Positions 50,212 through 57,395 of a stretch of DNA of 58,627 bases are shown here, in pieces. This stretch comes from an uncultured Clostridia bacterium. GTDB lineage: Bacteria > Bacillota > Clostridia > Oscillospirales > Oscillospiraceae. The stretch lies in assembly GCA_946186375.1 (NCBI GenBank), contig CAMHMZ010000012.1, positions 1-58,627 on the forward strand. The letters are read 5' to 3'. The notes below the pieces were generated by a model. It ran no database searches. It saw only the letters and a list, made by a program, of their open reading frames with translations, and was not told where the DNA came from. A program made the translations under genes and the position numbers. How positions within the stretch are numbered: position 1 is the first letter of the stretch; every line of letters starts with the position of its first letter.

Positions 50212-50595
50212 TCAGAAAAGATCAAAAAGAGAGACGTAAACGGAAGCGGGAAAGCGCTCTGTCATGCGGACGAAGCGGCTGTAGGCCTTGATCGCCTGAT
50301 CGACGGCATAGGTCTGCTCCTTGTCCAGCCCGACGGCCGCGTCTGTATACTGCAGGATCAGAGCGTCGTAGTCGGACAGGCGATTGGCGCTCAAATGCGC
50401 GAGACAGGCGCGGGCGTTTGCCTCCAGCGCTGCGCTTCCGTTTTCACTGGCAAAGTCGATGATGCTGTCACAGAGATATTCTCCTGCATGATCGCACTGC
50501 TTCTCAAGACCGCGTCTGCTGGTGAGCAGTGTACTCGCGATCACGACGATCACACAGAGGATCCCGATAAAGACGGGGTTTTTCAGCAGCTTCAT
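50212..50595 (-). CDS. Membrane-anchored LemA-like small protein
   Basis: The 127-aa protein has one N-terminal membrane helix (about residues 5-22) and a helical rest, AVDQAIKAYSRFVRMTERFPA. The end resembles the distal helices of LemA-type proteins, but the match is loose. It lies 12 bp after telA on the minus strand. Confidence 0.55.
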   Translation of the reverse strand: MKLLKNPVFIGILCVIVVIASTLLTSRRGLEKQCDHAGEYLCDSIIDFASENGSAALEANARACLAHLSANRLSDYDALILQYTDAAVGLDKEQTYAVDQAIKAYSRFVRMTERFPASVYVSLFDLF

Positions 50596-50607
50596 GACCC
50601 GGCTCCG

Positions 50608-51774
50608 TTAGCCCTTCATCTCCAGCAGCTTCTGCTTCAACTCGCCCTCGATGCGGCCGAGCTCCTCCTCGGCGGCGGCGCGCTGCTTGCGTCCGTCGTC
50701 CTGGATCTGTGTGACCTCCTCCAGCGTGGCGATCAGCTCACTGTTGGTCTTGCGCAGCGTCTCAAGATCGACGATGCCGCGCTCGGACTCCTTCGCGATG
50801 GCGACACTTCCCTGATGCAGCGTCTCGGCGTTCTTCTTGAGCAGATCGTTCGTCACATTGGTCACCTCTCTCTGCGCCTTCATGGCCTGCTCGGAGTGAT
50901 AAAGCGACATGGCCATGACCATCTGGTTCTTCCACAGGGGGATCGTATTGACGATAGAGGTGCGGATCTTCTCAGCCATGAGGCTGTCGTTGTTCTGCAC
51001 CATGCGGATCTGGGGAGCCATCTGCACGGAGATCGTGCGCGTCAGCTCCAGATCATAGATCTTCTTCTCAAAGCGGCCGATGAGGTTGGCAAAGTCGTTG
51101 GCGGCCTGCGCGTCTTCGGGCAGCCCGCTCGCCTCAGCCTTGGCGACGAGCTCCGGCAGCTCCACCTCGCGCAGATGCTGGATCTTCAGCTTGCCGGCCA
51201 GAATGTACATGGTCAGCTCCTTCATGTACTCCTGGTTGCGCTCGTACATCTTGTCCATCATGCTGATGTCCTTCATCAGCGTGATCTCGTGCTTTTCAAG
51301 CTGCTCAACGATCTTGTCGACGTTGACCTCGGCCTTGTCGTACTGTGCCTTGAGGGAGGCGAGGCTCTGCGTGGACTTCTTGAACAGACCCAGCAGGCCC
51401 TTCTTCTCCTCGGCGTCAAAGTTGAGCCCCTTGAGCTCGACGACGAGATCGCCCAGCATCTGACCGGTCTGGCCAAGATCCTTGGTGCGGACGCTGGCGA
51501 GTGCGGCGTCGGAAAACTCGGAGATGTTCTTCTGAGCGGCGGCGCCGTAGGTCATGACCTGCTCGGTGTTCGTGATGTCGATCTTTTCGGAAAACTCCTG
51601 GACGGCGGCCTGCTCAGCGGGGGAGAGGCTCTCCAGCTCCAGCTTTTCAACGGGGGCGTTGGCTTCCTCTTCGGCTTTCTTTTCCGCCTCGGCCTGGGCG
51701 GCCTGAGCCGCAGCCGCGGTGCCGTTGGGGTCGAGCGTCAGGCTCGGGACGTAGCTTTCGTTTTCAGCGCTCAT
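50608..51774 (-). CDS. telA: TelA/toxic anion resistance family protein
   Basis: The 388-aa mainly helical protein has an acidic N-terminus (MSAENESYVPSL) and the TelA core: KLQIQHLREVELPELVAKAE, then NLIGRFEKKIYDLELTRTISVQMAPQIRMVQNN (in parts). Members occur with XpaC and are linked to resistance to tellurite and cell-wall stress; the biochemical role is unknown. It follows xpaC, 21 bp downstream. ATG at 51774 follows GAAAGGACAGAAATC. Confidence 0.92.
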   Translation of the reverse strand: MSAENESYVPSLTLDPNGTAAAAQAAQAEAEKKAEEEANAPVEKLELESLSPAEQAAVQEFSEKIDITNTEQVMTYGAAAQKNISEFSDAALASVRTKDLGQTGQMLGDLVVELKGLNFDAEEKKGLLGLFKKSTQSLASLKAQYDKAEVNVDKIVEQLEKHEITLMKDISMMDKMYERNQEYMKELTMYILAGKLKIQHLREVELPELVAKAEASGLPEDAQAANDFANLIGRFEKKIYDLELTRTISVQMAPQIRMVQNNDSLMAEKIRTSIVNTIPLWKNQMVMAMSLYHSEQAMKAQREVTNVTNDLLKKNAETLHQGSVAIAKESERGIVDLETLRKTNSELIATLEEVTQIQDDGRKQRAAAEEELGRIEGELKQKLLEMKG

Positions 51775-51795
51775 GATTTCTGTCCTTTCTGTTCC

Positions 51796-52590
51796 TTAAT
51801 TCTGTTCCTGTACGGTCATTTTGGGTTGTTCCTTGATATGAAAATCCTTCTGTGCGGTCAGACCCTCGCGCGCGAGCATCTTATTCATGACGTCGATATC
51901 GGTCTCGATATCCAGCGCCTGGTTATCGAAGAGCGAGTCCAGATGCTTCTTGAAGGCATCAATGGCTGTGTCGAGCATCTCGTTGATGCTCTTCATGCTC
52001 TTGTCGAGGTTTTCGCCCTGGATGCCCTGGGCACTCATGCGGTCGTAGGTGTTGAGGAGCTTGATCGTTGTGGGCAGATAGTAATTGAGGAATTTCTTGA
52101 TCTGGGGGATATCCGTCGGGTCGGCGATCGCGTCCTGAACGATCTTGTCCGTGATACGCATGAGCTCGTTGATCTTCTGGCGCACTTCCTGGTCCTGGAT
52201 GGACATATACAGGCGGCCCATTTCGCTCAGCGCCCGGTTGCCCTCCTCAATGATGGGATCGATCTCCGGGCCGTAGCTCTTTTTCGGTGCGGTCTTGGGG
52301 GCTTCCTGTACCGGCGCCGCAGCGGGGGCGGCCTCGTCAGAGCGTGTCACGCTCGAGCGCTTCTGCTGCGTTTTGGCTGTGCCGGAGGAGCGCGTCTGCT
52401 TTTTCTCGGTCTGCGCCTCTCTGCGTCCGGCGGCCCGGCCGACAAAGAAGGCCACCAGTGCGCCGATCCCGGCCGTCATCAGCAGTCCCCATAGCTCATA
52501 GAGAGGGAAGATCTCCGCCAGGATCGCCCAGGTGATGGCAAAGCTGATCAAGGATGAGATCGAACTCTTTTTTCTTCTGCGGTAGGCCAT
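51796..52590 (-). CDS. XpaC-like 5-bromo-4-chloroindolyl phosphate hydrolysis family protein
   Basis: The 264-aa protein has two N-terminal membrane segments (about residues 12-32 and 35-55), a basic linker, and a helical domain with PIIEEGNRALSEMGRLYMSI and KFLNYYLPTTIKLLNTYDRM, the XpaC family core. ATG at 52590 follows GGAGGGAACAGC; the upstream ATG is within the leader. It heads the XpaC-TelA pair, a common combination in Clostridia. Confidence 0.9.
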   Translation of the reverse strand: MAYRRRKKSSISSLISFAITWAILAEIFPLYELWGLLMTAGIGALVAFFVGRAAGRREAQTEKKQTRSSGTAKTQQKRSSVTRSDEAAPAAAPVQEAPKTAPKKSYGPEIDPIIEEGNRALSEMGRLYMSIQDQEVRQKINELMRITDKIVQDAIADPTDIPQIKKFLNYYLPTTIKLLNTYDRMSAQGIQGENLDKSMKSINEMLDTAIDAFKKHLDSLFDNQALDIETDIDVMNKMLAREGLTAQKDFHIKEQPKMTVQEQN

Positions 52591-52619
52591 GCTGTTCCCT
52601 CCATACATTCGTTCAGATT

Positions 52620-52648
52620 ATTTTATCTCTAAACCTCTGCCGCGTCAA
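52620..52648 (-). promoter_or_regulatory. Promoter of the xpaC-telA operon
   Basis: On the minus strand TTGACG (52643-52648), 17 bp, TAAAAT (52620-52625). Confidence 0.75.
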
Positions 52649-52696
52649 GTATCTGCTTTTCGCTTCCGGGTAACTTCTGTTGCCTTTGCGGAGCAC

Positions 52697-52725
52697 TTTA
52701 CAAAATGGAGGGAACTTGATATGAT
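52697..52725 (+). promoter_or_regulatory. Promoter of the GHKL kinase gene
   Basis: TTTACA (52697-52702), 17 bp, TATGAT (52720-52725). It is divergent from the xpaC promoter. Confidence 0.65.
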
Positions 52726-52776
52726 AAAATATAAATCGGTTGAGCTTCCCATGTCCCCATGGAGGAGGGTTTTCCA

Positions 52777-54078
52777 TTGCAGAATATGGCCTTGTATTAT
52801 GCCTTTCAGATCGTTTTATATCTTCTCTGGATGGCTGTTTTTGCGTTTTTATTTGAGCCTCGCTTTCGTTCATGGATCATGGCAGTCTCGGTCTGTTTAG
52901 GCTTCGGCGTGTTTTTCCTCATCATTTATATGCCATTTTTAACCTTCGCGCGCTTTTTTATAGGTGCCGCTGTTCTGGTAGGAACAACGCAGCTTTTGTT
53001 TCGCGGCCGATGGTATGCCAAGCTTCTTCTGATCGCCGCAGAGCTGATCGTCATGATCCTGTCGGAATTTCTGGCTTTTCTCATGCTGCCGGATGGGATG
53101 CAGGCCGAAACGATCCTGAGCACAGCAAGTCTTGATCAGCTCCTCGTCATTTATGCACTGGATTTCTTTGGAAATTTTATCCTGCTCGGGGCTATCGCCG
53201 TTATCGCACGAAACTTTCAAAGACGGTTCCGGGGCGAAGTGGCCGGACGCGAGTGGCTGCTCCTGCTTCTTTTCCCGGTCAGCCAGTATTTTTTGCTCTC
53301 CGGCTGGTATGCATCAGGCTCTGTGACGGGCATTTTTACCAACAGCCGCTACCTAACAGCGGCCATCCTGATCTGCGTTGCCGCGGATATTGCACTGGCG
53401 ATCACCCTGTACGCCGCCGCGCATAACGCCGAGCTGCGGGCAAGAAACACTCTTCTGGAGGAACAGATCGACGCCCAGCAGAGCTTTTATCAGCATCTTT
53501 CCGAAAGCTATGAACAGCTTCGGCGTCTGCGCCACGATATCGATAATCACCTGTACACCGTCAAGATCCTGCTGGAAGAGGGCAGAACGGCGGAGGCCAA
53601 AGACTATGCCGAGGAGCTGCAGCGCAGCCGGAAGAAGGATCGGGACGTGCAATGCTGCGAAAACCCTGTGGCCGCGAGCTTCCTCGCGCACCGCTCGGAA
53701 GAGCTGAGAGACAAGGGGATAGAGCTGGAGCTGACGGCCGAGCTGCCGCGCAGCGTCGGCGTTGCCAACAGCGATCTGATCTGCGCCCTGGGAAACCTTC
53801 TTGACAATGCGGTCGAAGCCTGTACCGCCAGCGGGGAGCGGAAAATCCGTTTGAGCGCGCACTATACCCCGCCCTATCTGCACCTGGAGACGCAAAATGC
53901 GTTCGTACAGGCAGGCGGCAAAAAAGACCGCCGCATCCCCGGCCTGGAGCGCGGCGTCGGCTTTGCGGTGCTGCGGCACCTGGCGGAGCAGTACGACGGC
54001 GATTTTTCACACCGGGAGGAGAACGGAGAATTCATCGTTTCCCTGTCCCTGCGGGGAAAGAACGCGGCGGAAGAGTAG
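52777..54078 (+). CDS. GHKL-type sensor histidine kinase (AgrC-like)
   Basis: The protein has about 433 aa. Six to seven N-terminal membrane helices fill residues 1-210, then comes a short coiled coil and the H-box LRRLRHDIDNHLYTVK (phosphorylated His near 255). The N-box LGNLLDNAVEAC and G-box-like GVGFAVLRHLAE complete the GHKL ATPase. The start is uncertain: TTG at 52777 is best spaced from GGAGGAGGG, ATG at 52786 is next, and an in-frame ATG at 52759 overlaps the site. It is convergent with a LytTR regulator, a likely partner. No AgrB/AgrD genes are near, so its signal is unknown. Confidence 0.9.
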   Translation: MQNMALYYAFQIVLYLLWMAVFAFLFEPRFRSWIMAVSVCLGFGVFFLIIYMPFLTFARFFIGAAVLVGTTQLLFRGRWYAKLLLIAAELIVMILSEFLAFLMLPDGMQAETILSTASLDQLLVIYALDFFGNFILLGAIAVIARNFQRRFRGEVAGREWLLLLLFPVSQYFLLSGWYASGSVTGIFTNSRYLTAAILICVAADIALAITLYAAAHNAELRARNTLLEEQIDAQQSFYQHLSESYEQLRRLRHDIDNHLYTVKILLEEGRTAEAKDYAEELQRSRKKDRDVQCCENPVAASFLAHRSEELRDKGIELELTAELPRSVGVANSDLICALGNLLDNAVEACTASGERKIRLSAHYTPPYLHLETQNAFVQAGGKKDRRIPGLERGVGFAVLRHLAEQYDGDFSHREENGEFIVSLSLRGKNAAEE

Positions 54079-54091
54079 AGTACAGGAAGAG

Positions 54092-54128
54092 CAAAACGCC
54101 CGTGAGGTTCAGAGCCTCACGGGCGTTT
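54092..54128. terminator. Convergent hairpin between kinase and LytTR regulator
   Basis: ACGCCCGTGAGG/CCTCACGGGCGT forms a 12-bp stem with a short loop. The stop codon of the minus-strand regulator (54109-54111) lies in this hairpin, so its last codons form one arm. Confidence 0.8.
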
Positions 54129-54849
54129 CGCTGTTATGGAGACTTCTGTGAAGCTTGAAAAAAGCGTCCCTTGCGCTGCTGCGATAGGTTCGGCTGGTCG
54201 GGATACGCGTTCCATCGTCGAGTATGAAATCCGTGTGATCGATCGAAACGATGTGATGAAAATTCACCCAGTAACCCTGATGACAGCGAAGCATGTAGGG
54301 AGACAACGCGGCCGGAATGATCGAGGCGGGAGGTTGAGAGACGAGTAGCTGCGCATCCCGGCACACGACGCGGGTCTTCCTTCCGATCCGGTCGATATAA
54401 AGCACATCCCGCATGGGTACGAGCATCAGCTTGCCCTGACTGCGCAGCGTAAAAAGCTCCTCGTCTGTGGGGCGCTGCTTGTCATGCAGCGCACGCTGCA
54501 GCGCTGGGAGCAGAAACTCTCCGGCACGATCCTTGGAGATGAACCATACATGTCTGGTCAGATAGGCCTCCGGGGCATAGCTGCTGTAAGCCGTCAGAAA
54601 GATGATCCCGCAGTTCGGCACAAGGAGGTTAAGCTCTTTGGCAAGCGAAATGCCGTCCATATCGTCCATCCGGATATCCAGGACGGCGGCGTCGGGGGCC
54701 TCTCTGGCCTCCCGCAGCGCGCGCAGGAGCGAAGAACCGCTCGGATAGAGGGAAATGACCGCCTCGGAAGGAGGATAGACGGCCTCAATTTGTCTGGCGG
54801 TGTGCTGCAGGTGCAGCTCATTGTCGTCGCAGACGGCGATATGGAACAT
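54109..54849 (-). CDS. LytTR-type response regulator
   Basis: The 246-aa protein has a receiver domain (FHIAVCDDNELHLQH, phospho-Asp in VLDIRMDDMDG near 57, switch Thr/Lys in LTAYSSYAPEA and ISKD) and a C-terminal LytTR DNA-binding domain (VLYIDRIGRKTRVVC, FHHIVSIDH, ISTSRTYR-like PTSRTYRSS). ATG at 54849 follows GAGGTGAAAGTC. It is convergent with the GHKL kinase. A pair of direct repeats upstream of its start may be its own binding site. Confidence 0.92.
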   Translation of the reverse strand: MFHIAVCDDNELHLQHTARQIEAVYPPSEAVISLYPSGSSLLRALREAREAPDAAVLDIRMDDMDGISLAKELNLLVPNCGIIFLTAYSSYAPEAYLTRHVWFISKDRAGEFLLPALQRALHDKQRPTDEELFTLRSQGKLMLVPMRDVLYIDRIGRKTRVVCRDAQLLVSQPPASIIPAALSPYMLRCHQGYWVNFHHIVSIDHTDFILDDGTRIPTSRTYRSSARDAFFKLHRSLHNSETPVRL

Positions 54850-54880
54850 GACTTTCACCTCGGGAAGCACAAAGTGCGGA

Positions 54881-54910
54881 TTTGACATGAAAAACTGCCA
54901 GTTTGACAAT
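54881..54910. promoter_or_regulatory. Direct repeat with 21-bp period, candidate LytTR site
   Basis: TTTGACATG (54881-54889) and TTTGACAAT (54902-54910) share seven bases and are separated by 12 bp. LytTR regulators such as AgrA bind 9-bp direct repeats with this spacing. It lies 32-61 bp upstream of the regulator start. Confidence 0.5.
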
Positions 54911-55189
54911 TGATAAAGACAAATCTATGGCAACATAGTAGAATAAAAACAAGAGAACAGAGGGGAAATCTGCAGTCCACCAGAAAAACAAAGCTTTTGT
55001 CTGTTTTCCGTTAATTAAACTCTATCATGTCTTTCCAAACTTTTCAAGAGTCCGACAGGGTGTGATACTGTGTTGAAAATGGAAAAAACAAAAGGAATAT
55101 CATTGATCCCGGTAAATAAACAGAAAGAAAAAGCTGAAGTCAGAAGAAAATGAAAAAATAGCAAAATTGCAGAAAGAGGAGTGTTTTTC
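54911..55189. other. AT-rich intergenic region
   Basis: About 280 bp of AT-rich DNA between the divergent LytTR and peptidase genes. No gene or RNA is visible. A weak promoter-like TTTCAA...TACTGT occurs around 55046-55075 ahead of the peptidase gene. Confidence 0.4.
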
Positions 55190-56533
55190 GTGAATCAAAA
55201 GATCCTTCGCAGAATTCTCGCATTCGCCCTTTGTATGATCCTGAGCCTGTCGTTGCTTCCGTCTTTCGCTTTTGCAGCATTTACAAAGACGGGAAACCAG
55301 GTGGAAGACATCGTCGCTTATGCCATGACCAGGAAGGGCGATAAGGATGAGCGCGGCAAAATGTGCGCGGGCTTTGTCTGCACGGCCGCGAAAAAGGCCG
55401 GTCTTGACTCCACGCAGATCAATCTCAAGGCTACGCTTGCCTCTCCCTGGCCCGGTGACAACCAGTTCGGTTTTCTGACAAAGAAAGGCTCGCCCAAGTA
55501 TAACTGCAAGGCTTTTACCTGGAAAGACGTTAAAAGCGGAGCTTATACACCTCAGAAGGGCGACCTTGTCTTCTACGGTTACTTCACGGACAGCACCGGC
55601 GGAACAGCAAAACTGACGCTGGCTCAGGAAGCAAAAAAGGACTATTGGCACACGCATGTCGGGATCGTGCGCGCCAACGGCTTTAGCGACACCACGCGCG
55701 ACGGGAAGGCCTGCTATAAACTTCTGACAATCGACGGTGGGCAATCCGGTTCAGACGGAAAGAGCACCTGGGTCAAAACAAGAACCCGTGTACTCACAAA
55801 GAGCAGCGGATACGCCGGCTGGTCCTCCAACGGCCACAGCGTCTATCTGCTTGAGATCATCCGCCCGAATTATAAAACAGTTGAGCCGCCTGCTCCTGTT
55901 GTGCCTACGACGCCCGAAGAATATCTCGCCGCCTGCCAGAAGACAAATACTTATCTGCGGCTCTCGGCTGTGGCTTCCACGAAGCATATCATGAGCCTGC
56001 CCTGCAGCGGTTCTACCTTCGACTCTTCCAAATCCGTAAGAAAAACAGTTCAGGGCGAGCAGCTTGTGGCCACTGCGATCTACAAAAATACCGTCGGGAA
56101 CTATTGGTATAAGGTATCTGCCTCCGATGGGGCGACAGGATATCTCTACGGCGGCGACGCGACTGCCGAAGGCGCTCCCAATGACGCGATCAGCGGCAAC
56201 GCCAAGTTATCCACGACGACGCCAAAATACGGAAAAGGCCTGAACATCACCGGTACGCTCAAGAGCAAGACGCTGCAGATCAAAACGGTCAAGGGTGTTC
56301 TCACAGGCAGCGATGGCGCCGCGCAGAAGAAGACCGTCACCGTTGGCAAGACCTCCTTTGACATCAAACCCTCCGCCATCAACAGCAGCCTCAAATTCGG
56401 CAAGCTCAAGACCGGCAAGGGAACGCTCCAGCTTACCGTTGTGCTGACCGGCAATGACACCGACGGCAAGACGCTCAGCACGGTCGAATACACGGTCAAG
56501 CTTCCTGTCGTTAATTTCAAAGTAGTCAAGTAA
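55190..56533 (+). CDS. Secreted NlpC/P60- or CHAP-like cysteine peptidase
   Basis: The protein has 447 aa. GTG at 55190 is chosen, eight bases after GAGGAG. A signal peptide ends around residue 29 (LPSFAFA-AF). The peptidase-like domain (about 35-225) has the candidate catalytic Cys in KMCAGFVCTAAKKAGL and His in WHTHVGIVRANG. An SH3-like domain lies around 250-325 (YLRLSAVASTKHIMSL, YWYKVSASDGATGYL), and a repeat-poor beta-rich region fills the C-terminus. Such proteins cleave peptidoglycan stems. The Cys sits in MCAGFV where NlpC has DCSGFV, so the exact subfamily is unsure. Confidence 0.75.
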   Translation: MNQKILRRILAFALCMILSLSLLPSFAFAAFTKTGNQVEDIVAYAMTRKGDKDERGKMCAGFVCTAAKKAGLDSTQINLKATLASPWPGDNQFGFLTKKGSPKYNCKAFTWKDVKSGAYTPQKGDLVFYGYFTDSTGGTAKLTLAQEAKKDYWHTHVGIVRANGFSDTTRDGKACYKLLTIDGGQSGSDGKSTWVKTRTRVLTKSSGYAGWSSNGHSVYLLEIIRPNYKTVEPPAPVVPTTPEEYLAACQKTNTYLRLSAVASTKHIMSLPCSGSTFDSSKSVRKTVQGEQLVATAIYKNTVGNYWYKVSASDGATGYLYGGDATAEGAPNDAISGNAKLSTTTPKYGKGLNITGTLKSKTLQIKTVKGVLTGSDGAAQKKTVTVGKTSFDIKPSAINSSLKFGKLKTGKGTLQLTVVLTGNDTDGKTLSTVEYTVKLPVVNFKVVK

Positions 56534-56569
56534 GAAAACGGGAAACAGCCTGATTATTTCTTGAAAACG

Positions 56570-56598
56570 TTGACAAACCCGGACGCATGTGGTATAAA
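56570..56598 (+). promoter_or_regulatory. Promoter of the Val T-box operon
   Basis: TTGACA (56570-56575), exactly 17 bp, TATAAA (56593-56598). Confidence 0.92.
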
Positions 56599-56604
56599 AA
56601 CCCT

Positions 56605-56839
56605 TGTATTTATGCGAAGAAGAGCAGGAGTACGCGTTTTGGCAGATCGCAGAGAGAGGGCGGACGGTGCAAGCCCTTGTGAAACGGCGCGGAAGGTCGG
56701 CTCGGAGCATCCGGCGTGAGGAGACGTAGCGTCGGCGTGCGCCCGCGTTAAGGGCTTACGAGCGCCGGGGAGACCCGGAATTCAGGTGGTACCGCGGTTA
56801 TTGATCGCCCTGAGACAGAAATGTCTCAGGGCGTTTTTT
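56605..56839 (+). promoter_or_regulatory. T-box leader, valine (GUC specifier)
   Basis: Stem I contains AGAGAG and the specifier loop GGAAG-GTC-GGCTCGGAG (GTC at 56696-56698). The T-box CAGGTGGTACCGCGG is at 56783-56797 and the terminator CGCCCTGAGACA/TGTCTCAGGGCG with T6 ends at 56839. It controls a YcxB-like gene and valS. Confidence 0.95.
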
Positions 56840-56855
56840 CATGGGAGGCTTATAG

Positions 56856-57371
56856 ATGTTTGAGGCTCAGATCAGTTATACGAAAGAGGATATGCTCGCG
56901 TATCTGCGCTTTCAAAAAAAGCAGAAGCAGAAGTTTATTTATATCCTGAGCATTGTGATCAATGTCATGCTCGTACTGCTTCTGGCTTTGATGCTTGTGT
57001 TCATGGTCGCCTTTCGTGACACGGGACTGCTGACATATTTCCTGTTGCTGGCCGTTATGGGTGTTCTGTATCAGTTTGTCGACCGAATCAACGCCGGAGC
57101 CCTGTTGAAGGCGCAGAAGAACCTGGAAAATGTACAATGGGTCTTTGAGGACGAGGCCGTGAGAGCCAGCGCTGCCACAGTGGAATCGACCTATCGGTAC
57201 GACAGCTTCCGCGAGCTCTTCTATTCCGTAAAAAACCGCTGTTTTTATCTGTTTATCAACGCTAAAACAGCTCTGATCCTGCCTGAGAGATGCTTGACCA
57301 AGGGCGAAGCTGCGTCCCTGCGCAGCTTCCTGCAGGAAAAAACCGGGCTCGAAGTGAAAGAAGTAAAATGA
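56856..57371 (+). CDS. YcxB-like membrane protein
   Basis: The 171-aa protein has an N-terminal amphipathic part (SYTKEDMLAYLRFQKKQK), two membrane helices (about 28-52 and 57-75) and a C-terminal PH-like beta domain (WVFEDEAVRASAATVES, FYSVKNRCFYLFINAKTALILP). This is the YcxB layout. ATG at 56856 follows TGGGAGGCTTATAG. It sits between the Val T-box and valS and is therefore under tRNA-Val control. Its role is unknown. Confidence 0.75.
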   Translation: MFEAQISYTKEDMLAYLRFQKKQKQKFIYILSIVINVMLVLLLALMLVFMVAFRDTGLLTYFLLLAVMGVLYQFVDRINAGALLKAQKNLENVQWVFEDEAVRASAATVESTYRYDSFRELFYSVKNRCFYLFINAKTALILPERCLTKGEAASLRSFLQEKTGLEVKEVK

Positions 57372-57395
57372 ACTGAGAATAAAAGGAGAAGCACT

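Noticed and set aside
49918..52494. 858-aa plus-strand reading frame
   Set aside because: It spans the antisense of four minus-strand genes (YbaK, LemA-like, TelA, XpaC), which are clear family members.
52777..54849. Complete agr quorum-sensing locus
   Set aside because: The kinase and LytTR regulator are AgrC/AgrA-like, but no AgrB peptidase or AgrD peptide gene is visible and the two genes are convergent.
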